Below the pieces are notes generated by a model. It was not told the origin of the DNA. It did no database searches and saw nothing but the letters and a program-made list of their open reading frames with translations. A stretch of 17,490 bases of DNA from Neisseriaceae bacterium (GTDB lineage Bacteria; Pseudomonadota; Gammaproteobacteria; Burkholderiales; UBA11063): assembly GCA_947470205.1 (NCBI GenBank), contig CANISK010000008.1, forward strand, positions 1 to 17,490. Reading direction: 5' to 3'. Made by a program: the position numbers and the translations under genes. The number at the start of each line of letters is the position of its first letter. The stretch's first letter is position 1. Shown here piece after piece: positions 7,705-15,128 of this stretch.

Positions 7705-8955
7705 CTACGTTACCCTAGAAATATTCGCTCCTAATTTAATTAACTTTGCCTCCATATTTTCATATCCACGATCAAGATGATAAATTCTATCAATTAGAGT
7801 TTCGCCATTTGCAACCAGCCCCGCTAACACCAAAGAGGCCGAAGCGCGTAAATCTGTTGCCATTACTTTTGCTCCAGTTAAATAAGGTACACCAGTAATG
7901 GTTGCAACATTACCATTTATGTTAATTTTAGCACCCATTCGTACAAGTTCAGATACATGCATGTATCTATTTTCGAAAATGTTTTCAGTAATAGTGGATA
8001 TTCCTTCTGCAATGGTATTTAGCACCATGTATTGCGCCTGCATATCTGTTGGAAAATCTGGATATGGAGCAGTGGATACATTCACATGATGTGGTTTATT
8101 CCGCATTTGAATATTTAAATTTGTACCGTCTAATTTAATTTCAGCGCCAGAAAGTTTTAGACTATCAATCACTGAACCCATAATGTTTGTATTTAAATTT
8201 TTCAGTGTCACATTGCCTTGTGTAATGGCAGCTGCAATCATATAAGTACCAGCCTCTATTCTATCTGATATTATCTCATGATGCGCTTCGTGTAACTCAA
8301 GCACCCCATGTATTGTGAGTGTACCAGTTCCAATGCCATCTATTTTAGCACCCATAGATACCAAACAATTAGCCAAATCTGTCACCTCTGGTTCTAATGC
8401 ACAATTTTCTAAGATAGTCACACCATCTGCCAAAGAAGCTGCCATTAATAAGTTTTCAGTGCCAGTGACAGTGACGGTTTCCATGGTAATTTTGGCGCCT
8501 TTTAATTTATGAGCTTTAGCCACAATATACCCATGTTCAATTTTTATTTCAGCACCCATTGCCTCTAAACCGCGTATATGAATATCTACAGGTCTTGCCC
8601 CAATTGCACATCCACCAGGTAAACTCACTTTTGCCTCTCCAAACCTGGCTAGTAATGGCCCTAAAACTAAAATCGATGCGCGCATTTGTTTTACAAGTTC
8701 ATAAGGAGCGACGGTATTGTGAATATTATCTGCAGTGATTTCCATTTGTGAGTTGCTAAATTTTACAGTTACACCGAGCTGTTGCAATAAAGCCATAAGG
8801 GTTTGTATATCTTTAAGGTGGGGTACATTTGTTAACTTTAAAGTATTTTTAGTAAGAATGCCCGCGCAGATAATCGGTAATGCAGCATTTTTTGCTCCAG
8901 AGATCATTACCTCACCGGATAGATTCATTGATTTTTTAATGATTAGCTTATCCAT
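7705..8955 (-). CDS. murA: UDP-N-acetylglucosamine 1-carboxyvinyltransferase
   Basis: MurA transfers enolpyruvate from PEP to UDP-GlcNAc, the first committed step of peptidoglycan precursor synthesis, in the cytoplasm. At 416 residues it has the usual length (about 419). The key residues are present: Lys22-Asn23 in SGAKNAALP, the active-site loop [13 protein letters not shown] with Cys116 (equivalent to E. coli Cys115, the fosfomycin target), the catalytic Asp in [11 protein letters not shown], and the C-terminal [12 protein letters not shown] with the conserved Arg. The inside-out alpha/beta barrel repeats are recognisable throughout. The start ATG overlaps the end of ibaG by 8 bases, the conserved ibaG-murA pairing of many proteobacteria. 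The presence of Cys rather than Asp at 116 predicts a fosfomycin-sensitive type. Confidence 0.97.
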   Translation of the reverse strand: MDKLIIKKSMNLSGEVMISGAKNAALPIICAGILTKNTLKLTNVPHLKDIQTLMALLQQLGVTVKFSNSQMEITADNIHNTVAPYELVKQMRASILVLGPLLARFGEAKVSLPGGCAIGARPVDIHIRGLEAMGAEIKIEHGYIVAKAHKLKGAKITMETVTVTGTENLLMAASLADGVTILENCALEPEVTDLANCLVSMGAKIDGIGTGTLTIHGVLELHEAHHEIISDRIEAGTYMIAAAITQGNVTLKNLNTNIMGSVIDSLKLSGAEIKLDGTNLNIQMRNKPHHVNVSTAPYPDFPTDMQAQYMVLNTIAEGISTITENIFENRYMHVSELVRMGAKININGNVATITGVPYLTGAKVMATDLRASASLVLAGLVANGETLIDRIYHLDRGYENMEAKLIKLGANISRVT

Positions 8956-9190
8956 TTACCACCTCCCATTCTTTTATGGTATATAACTTCATAGATAGTG
9001 CGTGTACTTTTTCCTTCATTTCTTCTTCCAATGCTGCATATACCAATCTATGTCTTTCTAATCTTGTTTTACCAGTAAAATCATCACTAACAGCCACAGC
9101 TTCAAAATGTTTTCCATCTCCCGTGACATTTAAGTAATCACAATCAATATGCTTATCTATAGCATCATATATAATATCTTCTAACATCAT
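8948..9190 (-). CDS. ibaG: BolA-family protein, IbaG type
   Basis: This small protein of 80 residues has the BolA fold signature: the [23 protein letters not shown] segment and the invariant His in [10 protein letters not shown]. IbaG-type BolA proteins bind [2Fe-2S] clusters together with monothiol glutaredoxins and help iron-sulfur and acid-stress homeostasis. The gene precedes and overlaps murA, its usual place. Two consecutive ATG codons exist. AAAGG lies only about 4 bases before the first but about 7 before the second (9187), so the real protein may start MLEDII. The preceding 91-base gap (9191-9281) suggests the ibaG-murA part could have its own promoter. Confidence 0.9.
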   Translation of the reverse strand: MMLEDIIYDAIDKHIDCDYLNVTGDGKHFEAVAVSDDFTGKTRLERHRLVYAALEEEMKEKVHALSMKLYTIKEWEVVNG

Positions 9191-9254
9191 GTACCTTTAT
9201 AAACTTTTTATCTATAACCAATTATAATGACCAAATTCATGAGTGTCAACTTAA

Positions 9255-9285
9255 AGAGTATATACTCGAAGTATTTGGGATTTAG
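9255..9285 (+). repeat. Small hairpin repeat, copy 1 (overlaps the permease stop codon)
   Basis: The sequence is AGAGTAT followed by ATACT-CGA-AGTAT and TTGGGATTTAG. The 5-bp stem ATACT/AGTAT encloses a 3-base loop. The same layout occurs at 15034-15062 and 15074-15103, and the core is inverted at 16630-16651. Its final TTTAG (9281-9285) contains the minus-strand TAA stop codon (9282-9284) of the ABC permease, so the element may have supplied that stop. Confidence 0.6.
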
Positions 9286-10040
9286 TGTTTTAGTTTAATA
9301 CCAGATTGAATCAAACTATACCCTATAATGTTGACAATAATTGCAGAACATAGCACAAAGATCACACCAAAAGTTAAATTATATGAAGAGTATCCAATAC
9401 AACCGTAGCGAAAACCATCTACAATATACATAAAAGGGTTAATCATAACAATTTTTTGCCAGGCGTTTGTAAAGTTATTTGGGTTAAAAAATATACCAGC
9501 TAAGTAAATAAGCGGTACCATGATAAATGATTGAAATCCTGCTAATTGCTCAAATTTTTCACTAATTATACCTGCAATCAAACCCAAACCAGCGGTAATT
9601 GATGCGCCAATAATTAAAAAAAATAATAAAACCCATGGTGCTTTTGGTATTATATTATCACCAAACCAAACAATTCCACAATAGATAACCACACCCACAA
9701 GAACTCCACGTATTATTGATGCTGTCAAATATGCAACATACACCACGAACGGTGTAATTGGCGCCATGAGTATATAAATAATATTTCCCGTGTATTTGGA
9801 TTGAATAATACTACTGCTGCCATTACCAAAAGAATTTAATAACACTTGCATGATCACAAGCCCTGGTATAAGGAATGTGTTATAAGTTACCCCATCAATT
9901 CCAGTTTGCATTTCTGCTAGATGATGCCCAAAAATTAATTGATACAGCAGGGCTGTAGATAAAGGACCAAGTAGAGTCTGCAACCAGATAGATAAGAACC
10001 GGTAGACTTCTTTTTTTACTAATTCTAAATATGGAAACAC
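9282..10040 (-). CDS. ABC-2 type transporter permease (YadH-like)
   Basis: This is a 252-residue polytopic inner-membrane protein with about six hydrophobic segments. It has the ABC-2 family layout: N-terminal amphipathic stretch LVKKEVYRFLSIWLQTLLGP, then TM1, the IPGLVIMQVLLNSFGNGSSS region, TYNTF, and the late signature PLIYLAGIFFNPNNF...INPFMYIVDGFRYG (compare LxGxxFP...NPxxYxxDxxR in this family). It would pair with the adjacent ATPase as a two-gene exporter. Relatives (YadH, DrrB, NodJ) move drugs, lipids or polysaccharide precursors; the substrate here is unknown. It begins 3 bases after the ATPase gene. In betaproteobacteria, as I recall, an ATPase/ABC-2 permease pair also sits directly before bolA-murA, so this is likely a conserved envelope-related neighbour. 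Confidence 0.87.
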   Translation of the reverse strand: MFPYLELVKKEVYRFLSIWLQTLLGPLSTALLYQLIFGHHLAEMQTGIDGVTYNTFLIPGLVIMQVLLNSFGNGSSSIIQSKYTGNIIYILMAPITPFVVYVAYLTASIIRGVLVGVVIYCGIVWFGDNIIPKAPWVLLFFLIIGASITAGLGLIAGIISEKFEQLAGFQSFIMVPLIYLAGIFFNPNNFTNAWQKIVMINPFMYIVDGFRYGCIGYSSYNLTFGVIFVLCSAIIVNIIGYSLIQSGIKLKH

Positions 10041-10043
10041 AAT

Positions 10044-10943
10044 CTAACCTCTATTCAATAAGGAAATAAAAGCATCCTCCAAGGATGGTTTTTTAATATT
10101 AATATTATCAAATTTTATATTAGATTTATTTAATACAGTTAATATGTTTGCAATATCAGAGCTATCATTTAATTTAAATGTATACGTAGTGTCTTTTTTG
10201 GCAATAATAAGTGAAAGTAGCTCATCCGGACATTTATCTTCTTGAATAAGCACGTCCAAACTACTTGATAAATTGCTACATTTATTCATAAAAACTGATT
10301 TGGTATCTTTGGCAATGATATGACCTTTGTCCATCATAATTATTTTATTACATAAACGTTCTACCTCTTCTAGGTAATGTGTTGTTAATAAAATAGTATG
10401 ACCTTTTTGGTGTAATTCTCCAATAAACCCCCACAAACTTTGTCTAATCTCAACATCTACCCCAGTAGTTGGTTCATCTAAAATAATAAGTGGTGGTTTG
10501 TGTACAAGCGCTTGGGCTACCATGAGACGCCTTTTCATGCCACCGGATAATGCTCGTACATTGGCATTGATTTTATCTTTCAAATGTAGGCGCTCTATAA
10601 TCTCATCAATCCAATCTTTATTATCTCTAACACCATATAAACCAGATTGAAATTTTAATGTTTGATGTACGGTCAAAAATGGATCGAAGGCTAACTCTTG
10701 CGGTACTACACCCAAAAGACTTTTTGCTTTTACGAGATTTGCAATCACATCATAACCCATTACTTTAATACTTCCATTGAAGCGATTAATGCCAGCAATT
10801 GATGATATAAGAGATGTTTTACCCGCTCCATTCACACCTAATAACCCAACAAATTCACCCTGTCCAATTGTGAAATCAATATCATGCAACGCTTTAAATG
10901 TGTCGTAATATTTATTAACATGGTTTATTTCTAGTGCATACAT
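10044..10943 (-). CDS. ABC transporter ATP-binding protein (YadG-like)
   Basis: This 299-residue ATPase drives the adjacent ABC-2 permease. Its motifs are Walker A GVNGAGKT (36-43), Q-loop Gln82 in GVVPQELAFD, signature LSGGMKRR (132-139), Walker B LIILDEP (152-158), D-loop GVD, and switch His189 in TTHYLEEVE. About 90 residues follow the nucleotide-binding domain; they are typical of drug, polysaccharide or gliding-type (DrrA/CcmA-like) exporter ATPases and include the late LEDAF motif (KKPSLEDAFISLL). It starts one base after the ftsB stop and ends 3 bases before the permease, so the genes are co-transcribed and probably translationally coupled. The transported molecule cannot be told from the sequence. 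Confidence 0.93.
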   Translation of the reverse strand: MYALEINHVNKYYDTFKALHDIDFTIGQGEFVGLLGVNGAGKTSLISSIAGINRFNGSIKVMGYDVIANLVKAKSLLGVVPQELAFDPFLTVHQTLKFQSGLYGVRDNKDWIDEIIERLHLKDKINANVRALSGGMKRRLMVAQALVHKPPLIILDEPTTGVDVEIRQSLWGFIGELHQKGHTILLTTHYLEEVERLCNKIIMMDKGHIIAKDTKSVFMNKCSNLSSSLDVLIQEDKCPDELLSLIIAKKDTTYTFKLNDSSDIANILTVLNKSNIKFDNINIKKPSLEDAFISLLNRG

Positions 10944-10944
10944 T

Positions 10945-11271
10945 TTATTTCTCTTTAGATTGTTTGTTATTCTTTTGTGCAGGAAGTTTGATGATATAGT
11001 TTTCCGGCAATACCACCAATGTTTCCCCTGGTTTTATTAAATTTAATTCATATCTCGCTCTTGCCTCAAGCGCATCCATCGACCCTTTCATGCCAGCAAT
11101 TTTTATTTCCAATAAACTATTCCTATTGGCAATATCTTCATTAATTGCCTGTTGTTTGGTAATTTGTTTTATAATTATTTGATTATTCTGATATCCCCCG
11201 TTGCCATAATTTAACTGCTCTATAACTACGGCCACAATACATAAAAAAATAATTAATAATATTTTTTGCAT
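10945..11271 (-). CDS. ftsB: Cell division protein FtsB
   Basis: This is a 108-residue bitopic membrane protein. A short N-terminus is followed by one transmembrane helix (about residues 4-19), then NYGNGGY (compare the WFGKNG turn of FtsB), a coiled-coil region (about 28-63) and the family signature MDALEARARYELNLIKPGETLV. FtsB bridges FtsL and FtsQ in the periplasm and helps activate FtsWI septal peptidoglycan synthesis. The C-terminal tail is Lys/Gln-rich. It is usually found next to eno or ispD; here it sits between the glycosyltransferase and the ABC exporter, which is less common. The Shine-Dalgarno is weak, and translation may depend on the upstream gene 20 bases away. Confidence 0.88.
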   Translation of the reverse strand: MQKILLIIFLCIVAVVIEQLNYGNGGYQNNQIIIKQITKQQAINEDIANRNSLLEIKIAGMKGSMDALEARARYELNLIKPGETLVVLPENYIIKLPAQKNNKQSKEK

Positions 11272-11291
11272 AAATTTTGTTATTTTAATAA

Positions 11292-12329
11292 TTACATTTT
11301 AGAAAGAATATAATTTTTATTACGTAATTTCTTAATAGTGTTTATTTGTAAAAGTACGCTATTGTTATCACTATGATCAAACTTTACATCATAAAATAAA
11401 ATTTGATATTTATTAACGATATTGGATTTTATAATATGCTCTATCTCAACCACTGGTAATGATTGCGTATGTTCCACTTTAAATATCGCCAACTGTGGTA
11501 ATTTGGTTTGTGTATTAATGTTTTCAATAAGATTAGATAATTCATCTCTAGTGACTGATTTACGTATATTAACCATCAAAGTAATATCTTTTTTATAATA
11601 CAATTCATATAATTTTATATATTTAGAAAATACACCCATTGCGTTGTAACTACTTACCAATAAACCTTCATAACCATCCAAAAATCCACGTTTTAAAATA
11701 TAACACTTCAAAAACATAAAAAATGCACGAATTGGAATGGTGTATAATTTTGGTTTCTTTTTATTGAAATGCTGTTTCGCATATAATGAGCTGTAGAATT
11801 GCATTTTATTAATCAAACCATTGATATTCTCATAAGGGAAATGATAAATAACCCCAAACTTTATTCGCACAATATTTAAATCTTTATCAATTAAAGTATC
11901 ATGCACTTCATTTTGAATGAATTTGGTATCGTGACGATTGAATAATCTGGGAATCCAATCGTTTTCCCATGAGCTTGATTGTAATAAGTAATTATCGTAA
12001 TAATTTAATCTTCTTAGTTTATAAATATTACCACAAATCAATCTTATAGTTAGTAAATATTTTTTAAGTTCAGTATTCAAAACTTCATCGCAATCCAAAA
12101 ATAATACCCAATCATATTTAGCATAACTCATTGCCAAATTTCTAACTTTACCCATTCCCAAGAAATCACTAGTAAAAATTTTTACATTGTGGTATAGTTT
12201 AGCAATACTAATTGTGTTATCTGTAGAATGATTATCAAGTAAAACAACATCCTCGAAGTCCATAACAGAATTTAAACATTGGGATAGGTAACGTTCACCA
12301 TTTTTTACATTTATTATAATACTTATCAT
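11292..12329 (-). CDS. Family 2 glycosyltransferase, WaaE/KdtX-like
   Basis: This is a 345-residue GT-A enzyme. Its N-terminal nucleotide-sugar domain has ISIIINVKNGERYL, VVLLDNHSTDNT (28-39), the segment GMGKVRNLAMSYAKYDWVLFLDCDE (DxD Asp79/Asp81) and later FIQNEVHDTL. This combination is typical of the WaaE/KdtX beta-1,4-glucosyltransferases that modify the lipopolysaccharide inner core, acting at the cytoplasmic face of the inner membrane. A basic, aromatic stretch (about 195-225, RAFFMFLKCYILKRGFLDG) is the usual membrane-associating region of this group. From about residue 250 an additional segment resembles the start of a second, degraded GT2 domain. It follows era by 6 bases. The acceptor is probably LPS core, but this is inferred from the family. 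Confidence 0.82.
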   Translation of the reverse strand: MISIIINVKNGERYLSQCLNSVMDFEDVVLLDNHSTDNTISIAKLYHNVKIFTSDFLGMGKVRNLAMSYAKYDWVLFLDCDEVLNTELKKYLLTIRLICGNIYKLRRLNYYDNYLLQSSSWENDWIPRLFNRHDTKFIQNEVHDTLIDKDLNIVRIKFGVIYHFPYENINGLINKMQFYSSLYAKQHFNKKKPKLYTIPIRAFFMFLKCYILKRGFLDGYEGLLVSSYNAMGVFSKYIKLYELYYKKDITLMVNIRKSVTRDELSNLIENINTQTKLPQLAIFKVEHTQSLPVVEIEHIIKSNIVNKYQILFYDVKFDHSDNNSVLLQINTIKKLRNKNYILSKM

Positions 12330-12335
12330 TATTTA

Positions 12336-13253
12336 TCATTCAAATTGTTGTAAAAATTTGGCATCATCACCAAATCCACTTTTAACCTTAACCCAAAGTT
12401 GTAAAAATACTTTTTTATCATATAACGCTTCTAAGTCTAGCCTTGCCTCAAGAGATATTTTTTTTAATTTTTCACCCTTTTTACCAATTACAATTCCTTT
12501 ATAATTCTCTCTATCCACCAATATTGTACCAATAATTCTATTTAATTCATCAGTAACTTTATATTCATTAATTTCAATTGCTATGTTGTATGGTAACTCT
12601 TCACCTAAATATCTAAATATCTTTTCACGGATAATTTCTTGTGTGAGAAAGGTATTGCTTCTATCAGTTAATTGGTCTTTATCATATAAAAATGGACTTT
12701 TTGGTAGGAATGATTTGAGTTTATTGAGTGCTACATCAATCCCAGTATGGTGTTTGGCAGATAACACGTAGGTATCTTTAAAATTATATTTTGCCTGTAT
12801 TCTATTTGTAAAATCTTTTAAGTCGCGTTTATTTTTTATTTTGTCTTCTTTATTCACTACTAAGATGATATTTGAATTGGCGGGCAAAAGAGCTAAAACT
12901 TTTTCATCACCCTCATTCCAAAGCCCCGCTTCAACCACAAATAAAATAACATTTACGTTAGCTATTGCATTAATTACACTTTGGTTTAGTAGTATGTTTA
13001 GTTTGTTTATGTATAGAGTTTGAAATCCAGGGGTATCTACAAAAATATACTGATAATTATCTTTAGTATAGATTCCATTTATTTTATATTGTGTAGTTTG
13101 TGGTTTACGCGATGTAATGCTAATTTTTTGACCAATGAGGTGATTCATCAGTGTGGATTTACCCACATTTGGTCTACCTATTATTGATATAAAACCACAG
13201 TGTGTATTGTTGATATTTTCTATACTGTTCTCTTGTAGTATCTGATTATTCAT
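12336..13253 (-). CDS. era: GTPase Era
   Basis: Era is an essential GTPase that binds the 3' end of 16S rRNA and assists 30S subunit maturation. The 305-residue protein shows G1 GRPNVGKST (26-34), switch threonines in KPQTTQ (50-55), G3 DTPG (73-76), G4 NKED (134-137) and G5 LSAK (164-167). A C-terminal KH domain follows, with GIVIGKKGEKLKKI carrying the GxxG loop. Residues 1-18 are a non-conserved N-terminal extension, slightly longer than in E. coli Era (301 residues). The start overlaps the rnc stop by ATGA, the classic rnc-era coupling. Nothing appears missing. Confidence 0.97.
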   Translation of the reverse strand: MNNQILQENSIENINNTHCGFISIIGRPNVGKSTLMNHLIGQKISITSRKPQTTQYKINGIYTKDNYQYIFVDTPGFQTLYINKLNILLNQSVINAIANVNVILFVVEAGLWNEGDEKVLALLPANSNIILVVNKEDKIKNKRDLKDFTNRIQAKYNFKDTYVLSAKHHTGIDVALNKLKSFLPKSPFLYDKDQLTDRSNTFLTQEIIREKIFRYLGEELPYNIAIEINEYKVTDELNRIIGTILVDRENYKGIVIGKKGEKLKKISLEARLDLEALYDKKVFLQLWVKVKSGFGDDAKFLQQFE

Positions 13254-13945
13254 TTTGAACCTTTTTGATTTTTTGTCTGTTGTTCTAATTTTTTAAGTAT
13301 AAGCTGCGCAGCATTTTGACTTGCTTCTTTTTTGGTCTTGCCAGTTGCCGTTAATCTAATATTTAATTCACTTATTACACATTCAATATTAAATGTGGTA
13401 TCATGATCTGGCCCTTTGGTATTTATGACGTTATATACTGGTGTATGCGCCCCAATTGATTGCAAATATTCTTGTAGATTTGATTTGCCATCTACATGCA
13501 ATAATTTCTTTGCATGCTTTACTTTGTTAGTAAATAAATTGTAAATGACTTCTATCGCTTTCAATGGAGAGCTATCAATACTAATTGCAGCAAAAATTGC
13601 CTCTAATGCATCAGCTAAAATTGACGGACGTCTTCTCCCGCCATTGTTTTGCTCGCCATCTCCAAGCATAATACATTCACCCAGTTTCACCTCTTGGGCA
13701 ATTTCGTTTAGTGAAGTTTGGTTTACCATGGAGGCGCGCATTTTAGATAATTCACCCTCTGGGGTATCTGGAAATGCATTGTATAGCATCATTGCGATAG
13801 CGTAATCGAGGATGCCATCACCCACAAATTCTAAGCGTTCGTTATTGGGAGTGCCGTAGCTTCTGTGACAAAGAGCTTGCATTAATAATTGTTCATTTGT
13901 AAATGTATAATTTAATGTTTTTTGCAGTCTTTCGATATTATTCAT
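13250..13945 (-). CDS. rnc: Ribonuclease III
   Basis: RNase III cleaves double-stranded RNA, processing the 30S rRNA precursor and some mRNAs. The 231-residue protein has the RIIID domain with signature NERLEFVGDGILD (35-47; catalytic Glu39 and Asp43) and the second acidic pair in ADALEAIFAA (Asp112, Glu115). A double-stranded RNA-binding domain follows at about 151-226 (NLQEYLQSIG, PVYNV, GKTKKEASQNAAQLILKKLE). The Lys/Gln-rich tail ends in KGSK. The length matches the family (about 226). It lies between lepB (TAATG one-base overlap) and era (ATGA overlap), the conserved lepB-rnc-era order. Confidence 0.97.
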   Translation of the reverse strand: MNNIERLQKTLNYTFTNEQLLMQALCHRSYGTPNNERLEFVGDGILDYAIAMMLYNAFPDTPEGELSKMRASMVNQTSLNEIAQEVKLGECIMLGDGEQNNGGRRRPSILADALEAIFAAISIDSSPLKAIEVIYNLFTNKVKHAKKLLHVDGKSNLQEYLQSIGAHTPVYNVINTKGPDHDTTFNIECVISELNIRLTATGKTKKEASQNAAQLILKKLEQQTKNQKGSK

Positions 13946-14934
13946 TAGTGTATTTTAATTAAAAATCTGTGTATATCATATAAATTTGCAACCACGTATA
14001 TTGCGTGCCCCAAAACTGCATCATTGGGTACGAACCCCCAATATCTACTATCTTCACTATTATCTCTATTATCCCCCATCATAAAATAAAAACCATTTGG
14101 CACTGTGCATGAGAATTCATCATTACTCACATAGTTGCAATTACTTTTGTTTTTGAAATCATACACAGCATTTACATTTAACGACGGCACTTCATCCCAT
14201 GTAATAATTGAATGTTTAACTCCCAACAAGTCTTCAATATATTTATCATTTTTAAAATCTATTTTACCAACTGGTGCGGGGTAAGTATCTGAATATGCAT
14301 ATTGTCCATTTGGAATGTAGTTAAGATGGATGCCATTTATTGTAAGTCTTTTTTGCTTATAAGTGATAACATCTCCGGAAGTACCCACTACTCGTTTAAT
14401 TAAATCTCTATTTTTAACTTGTTGGTCTTTAAATACTATCACATCCCCTCGATTGATTTTACCAATTGGAATGATAGCTTTATTGGTAAATGGCTCTCGA
14501 ATTCCATATATAAACTTATTCACCAATACAAAGTCCCCAACCGTGAGATCTGGTCTCATAGAACTGCTGGGTATTTGGTACACTTCAAATAAGAAAGCAC
14601 GCAAGATCCATACCAACAAAACTAGTGGAAAAAATTCTCGTGCATAGTAAATATAATGTTTGGTGTTAATATTTGTAGAATTTGCTCTGATAAATATTTT
14701 ATTTATTAATAAAACAAATCCACTGATTAATACAAATACAAATAGCACCGTGGCAAAATCAACGTATTCTGAAATAATACCAACCAATCCCAAGATAAAT
14801 ACAAAATATCCATTTTCCATTAACTTGCTTTTATTTTTATTGTTAGCAAAAAATATGCACACCATCCCAATTGCAACCGCCAAGAGACCTAGATAGAACC
14901 ATTTGGAAAATCCGTAATATGTTTGTGGTGTCAT
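13945..14934 (-). CDS. lepB: Signal peptidase I
   Basis: Signal peptidase I removes signal peptides from proteins exported by Sec or Tat, with its active site on the periplasmic side. The 329-residue protein has hydrophobic segments near 13-30, 43-80 and 100-117, then box B YQIPSSSMRPDL with nucleophile Ser125, the lysine general base Lys180 in RDLIKRVVG, and box E GDNRDNSEDSRYWG (287-300). The N-terminal region carries more membrane segments than E. coli LepB (324 residues, two segments). It heads the lepB-rnc-era operon; lepA, the usual upstream neighbour, is absent, and the sugar transporter diverges instead. AAGG precedes the ATG by about 9 bases. The AT-rich gap 14935-15033 must hold its promoter, but no clear boxes were found. 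Confidence 0.95.
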   Translation of the reverse strand: MTPQTYYGFSKWFYLGLLAVAIGMVCIFFANNKNKSKLMENGYFVFILGLVGIISEYVDFATVLFVFVLISGFVLLINKIFIRANSTNINTKHYIYYAREFFPLVLLVWILRAFLFEVYQIPSSSMRPDLTVGDFVLVNKFIYGIREPFTNKAIIPIGKINRGDVIVFKDQQVKNRDLIKRVVGTSGDVITYKQKRLTINGIHLNYIPNGQYAYSDTYPAPVGKIDFKNDKYIEDLLGVKHSIITWDEVPSLNVNAVYDFKNKSNCNYVSNDEFSCTVPNGFYFMMGDNRDNSEDSRYWGFVPNDAVLGHAIYVVANLYDIHRFLIKIH

Positions 14935-15033
14935 ACTTTTTTACCTTTTTATTTTTTTTAATTGCAATATTTTACCATATACCAAGATAAGATTTATCGT
15001 ATAATCATCTTCTTATAGAAAATTTATTTTCCT

Positions 15034-15062
15034 AGAGTATGCTAGAAGCATTTGAAATCTGG
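15034..15062 (+). repeat. Small hairpin repeat, copy 2
   Basis: The sequence is AGAGT, then ATGCT-AGA-AGCAT and TTGAAATCTGG. Compared with the copies at 9255 and 15074, the stem is ATGCT/AGCAT instead of ATACT/AGTAT: both sides changed together, so the pairing is kept. It lies ahead of the sugar transporter and provides an ATG at 15039 that is in frame with it but is unlikely to be its start. Confidence 0.5.
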
Positions 15063-15073
15063 TACTCGTCGAA

Positions 15074-15103
15074 AAATATATACTCAAAGTATTTGAAATT
15101 TAG
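15074..15103 (+). repeat. Small hairpin repeat, copy 3
   Basis: The sequence is AAATAT, then ATACT-CAA-AGTAT and TTGAAATTTAG, about 12 bases after copy 2. It forms a tandem pair with it just upstream of the sugar transporter Shine-Dalgarno (15116-15120). The core TACTCAAAGTATTTG is found exactly, inverted, at 16637-16651. Confidence 0.6.
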
Positions 15104-15128
15104 ACTAATTTTATCAAGGAATGAGTGT

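Noticed and set aside
15000..15005. TATAAT as a promoter for the sugar transporter
   Set aside because: No acceptable -35 hexamer at 16-18 bases; in DNA this AT-rich the match is weak evidence.
15039..15128. ATG at 15039 as the true start of the sugar transporter
   Set aside because: The added residues come from dispersed repeats, there is no convincing Shine-Dalgarno before it, and GTG 15129 has one and fits the family.
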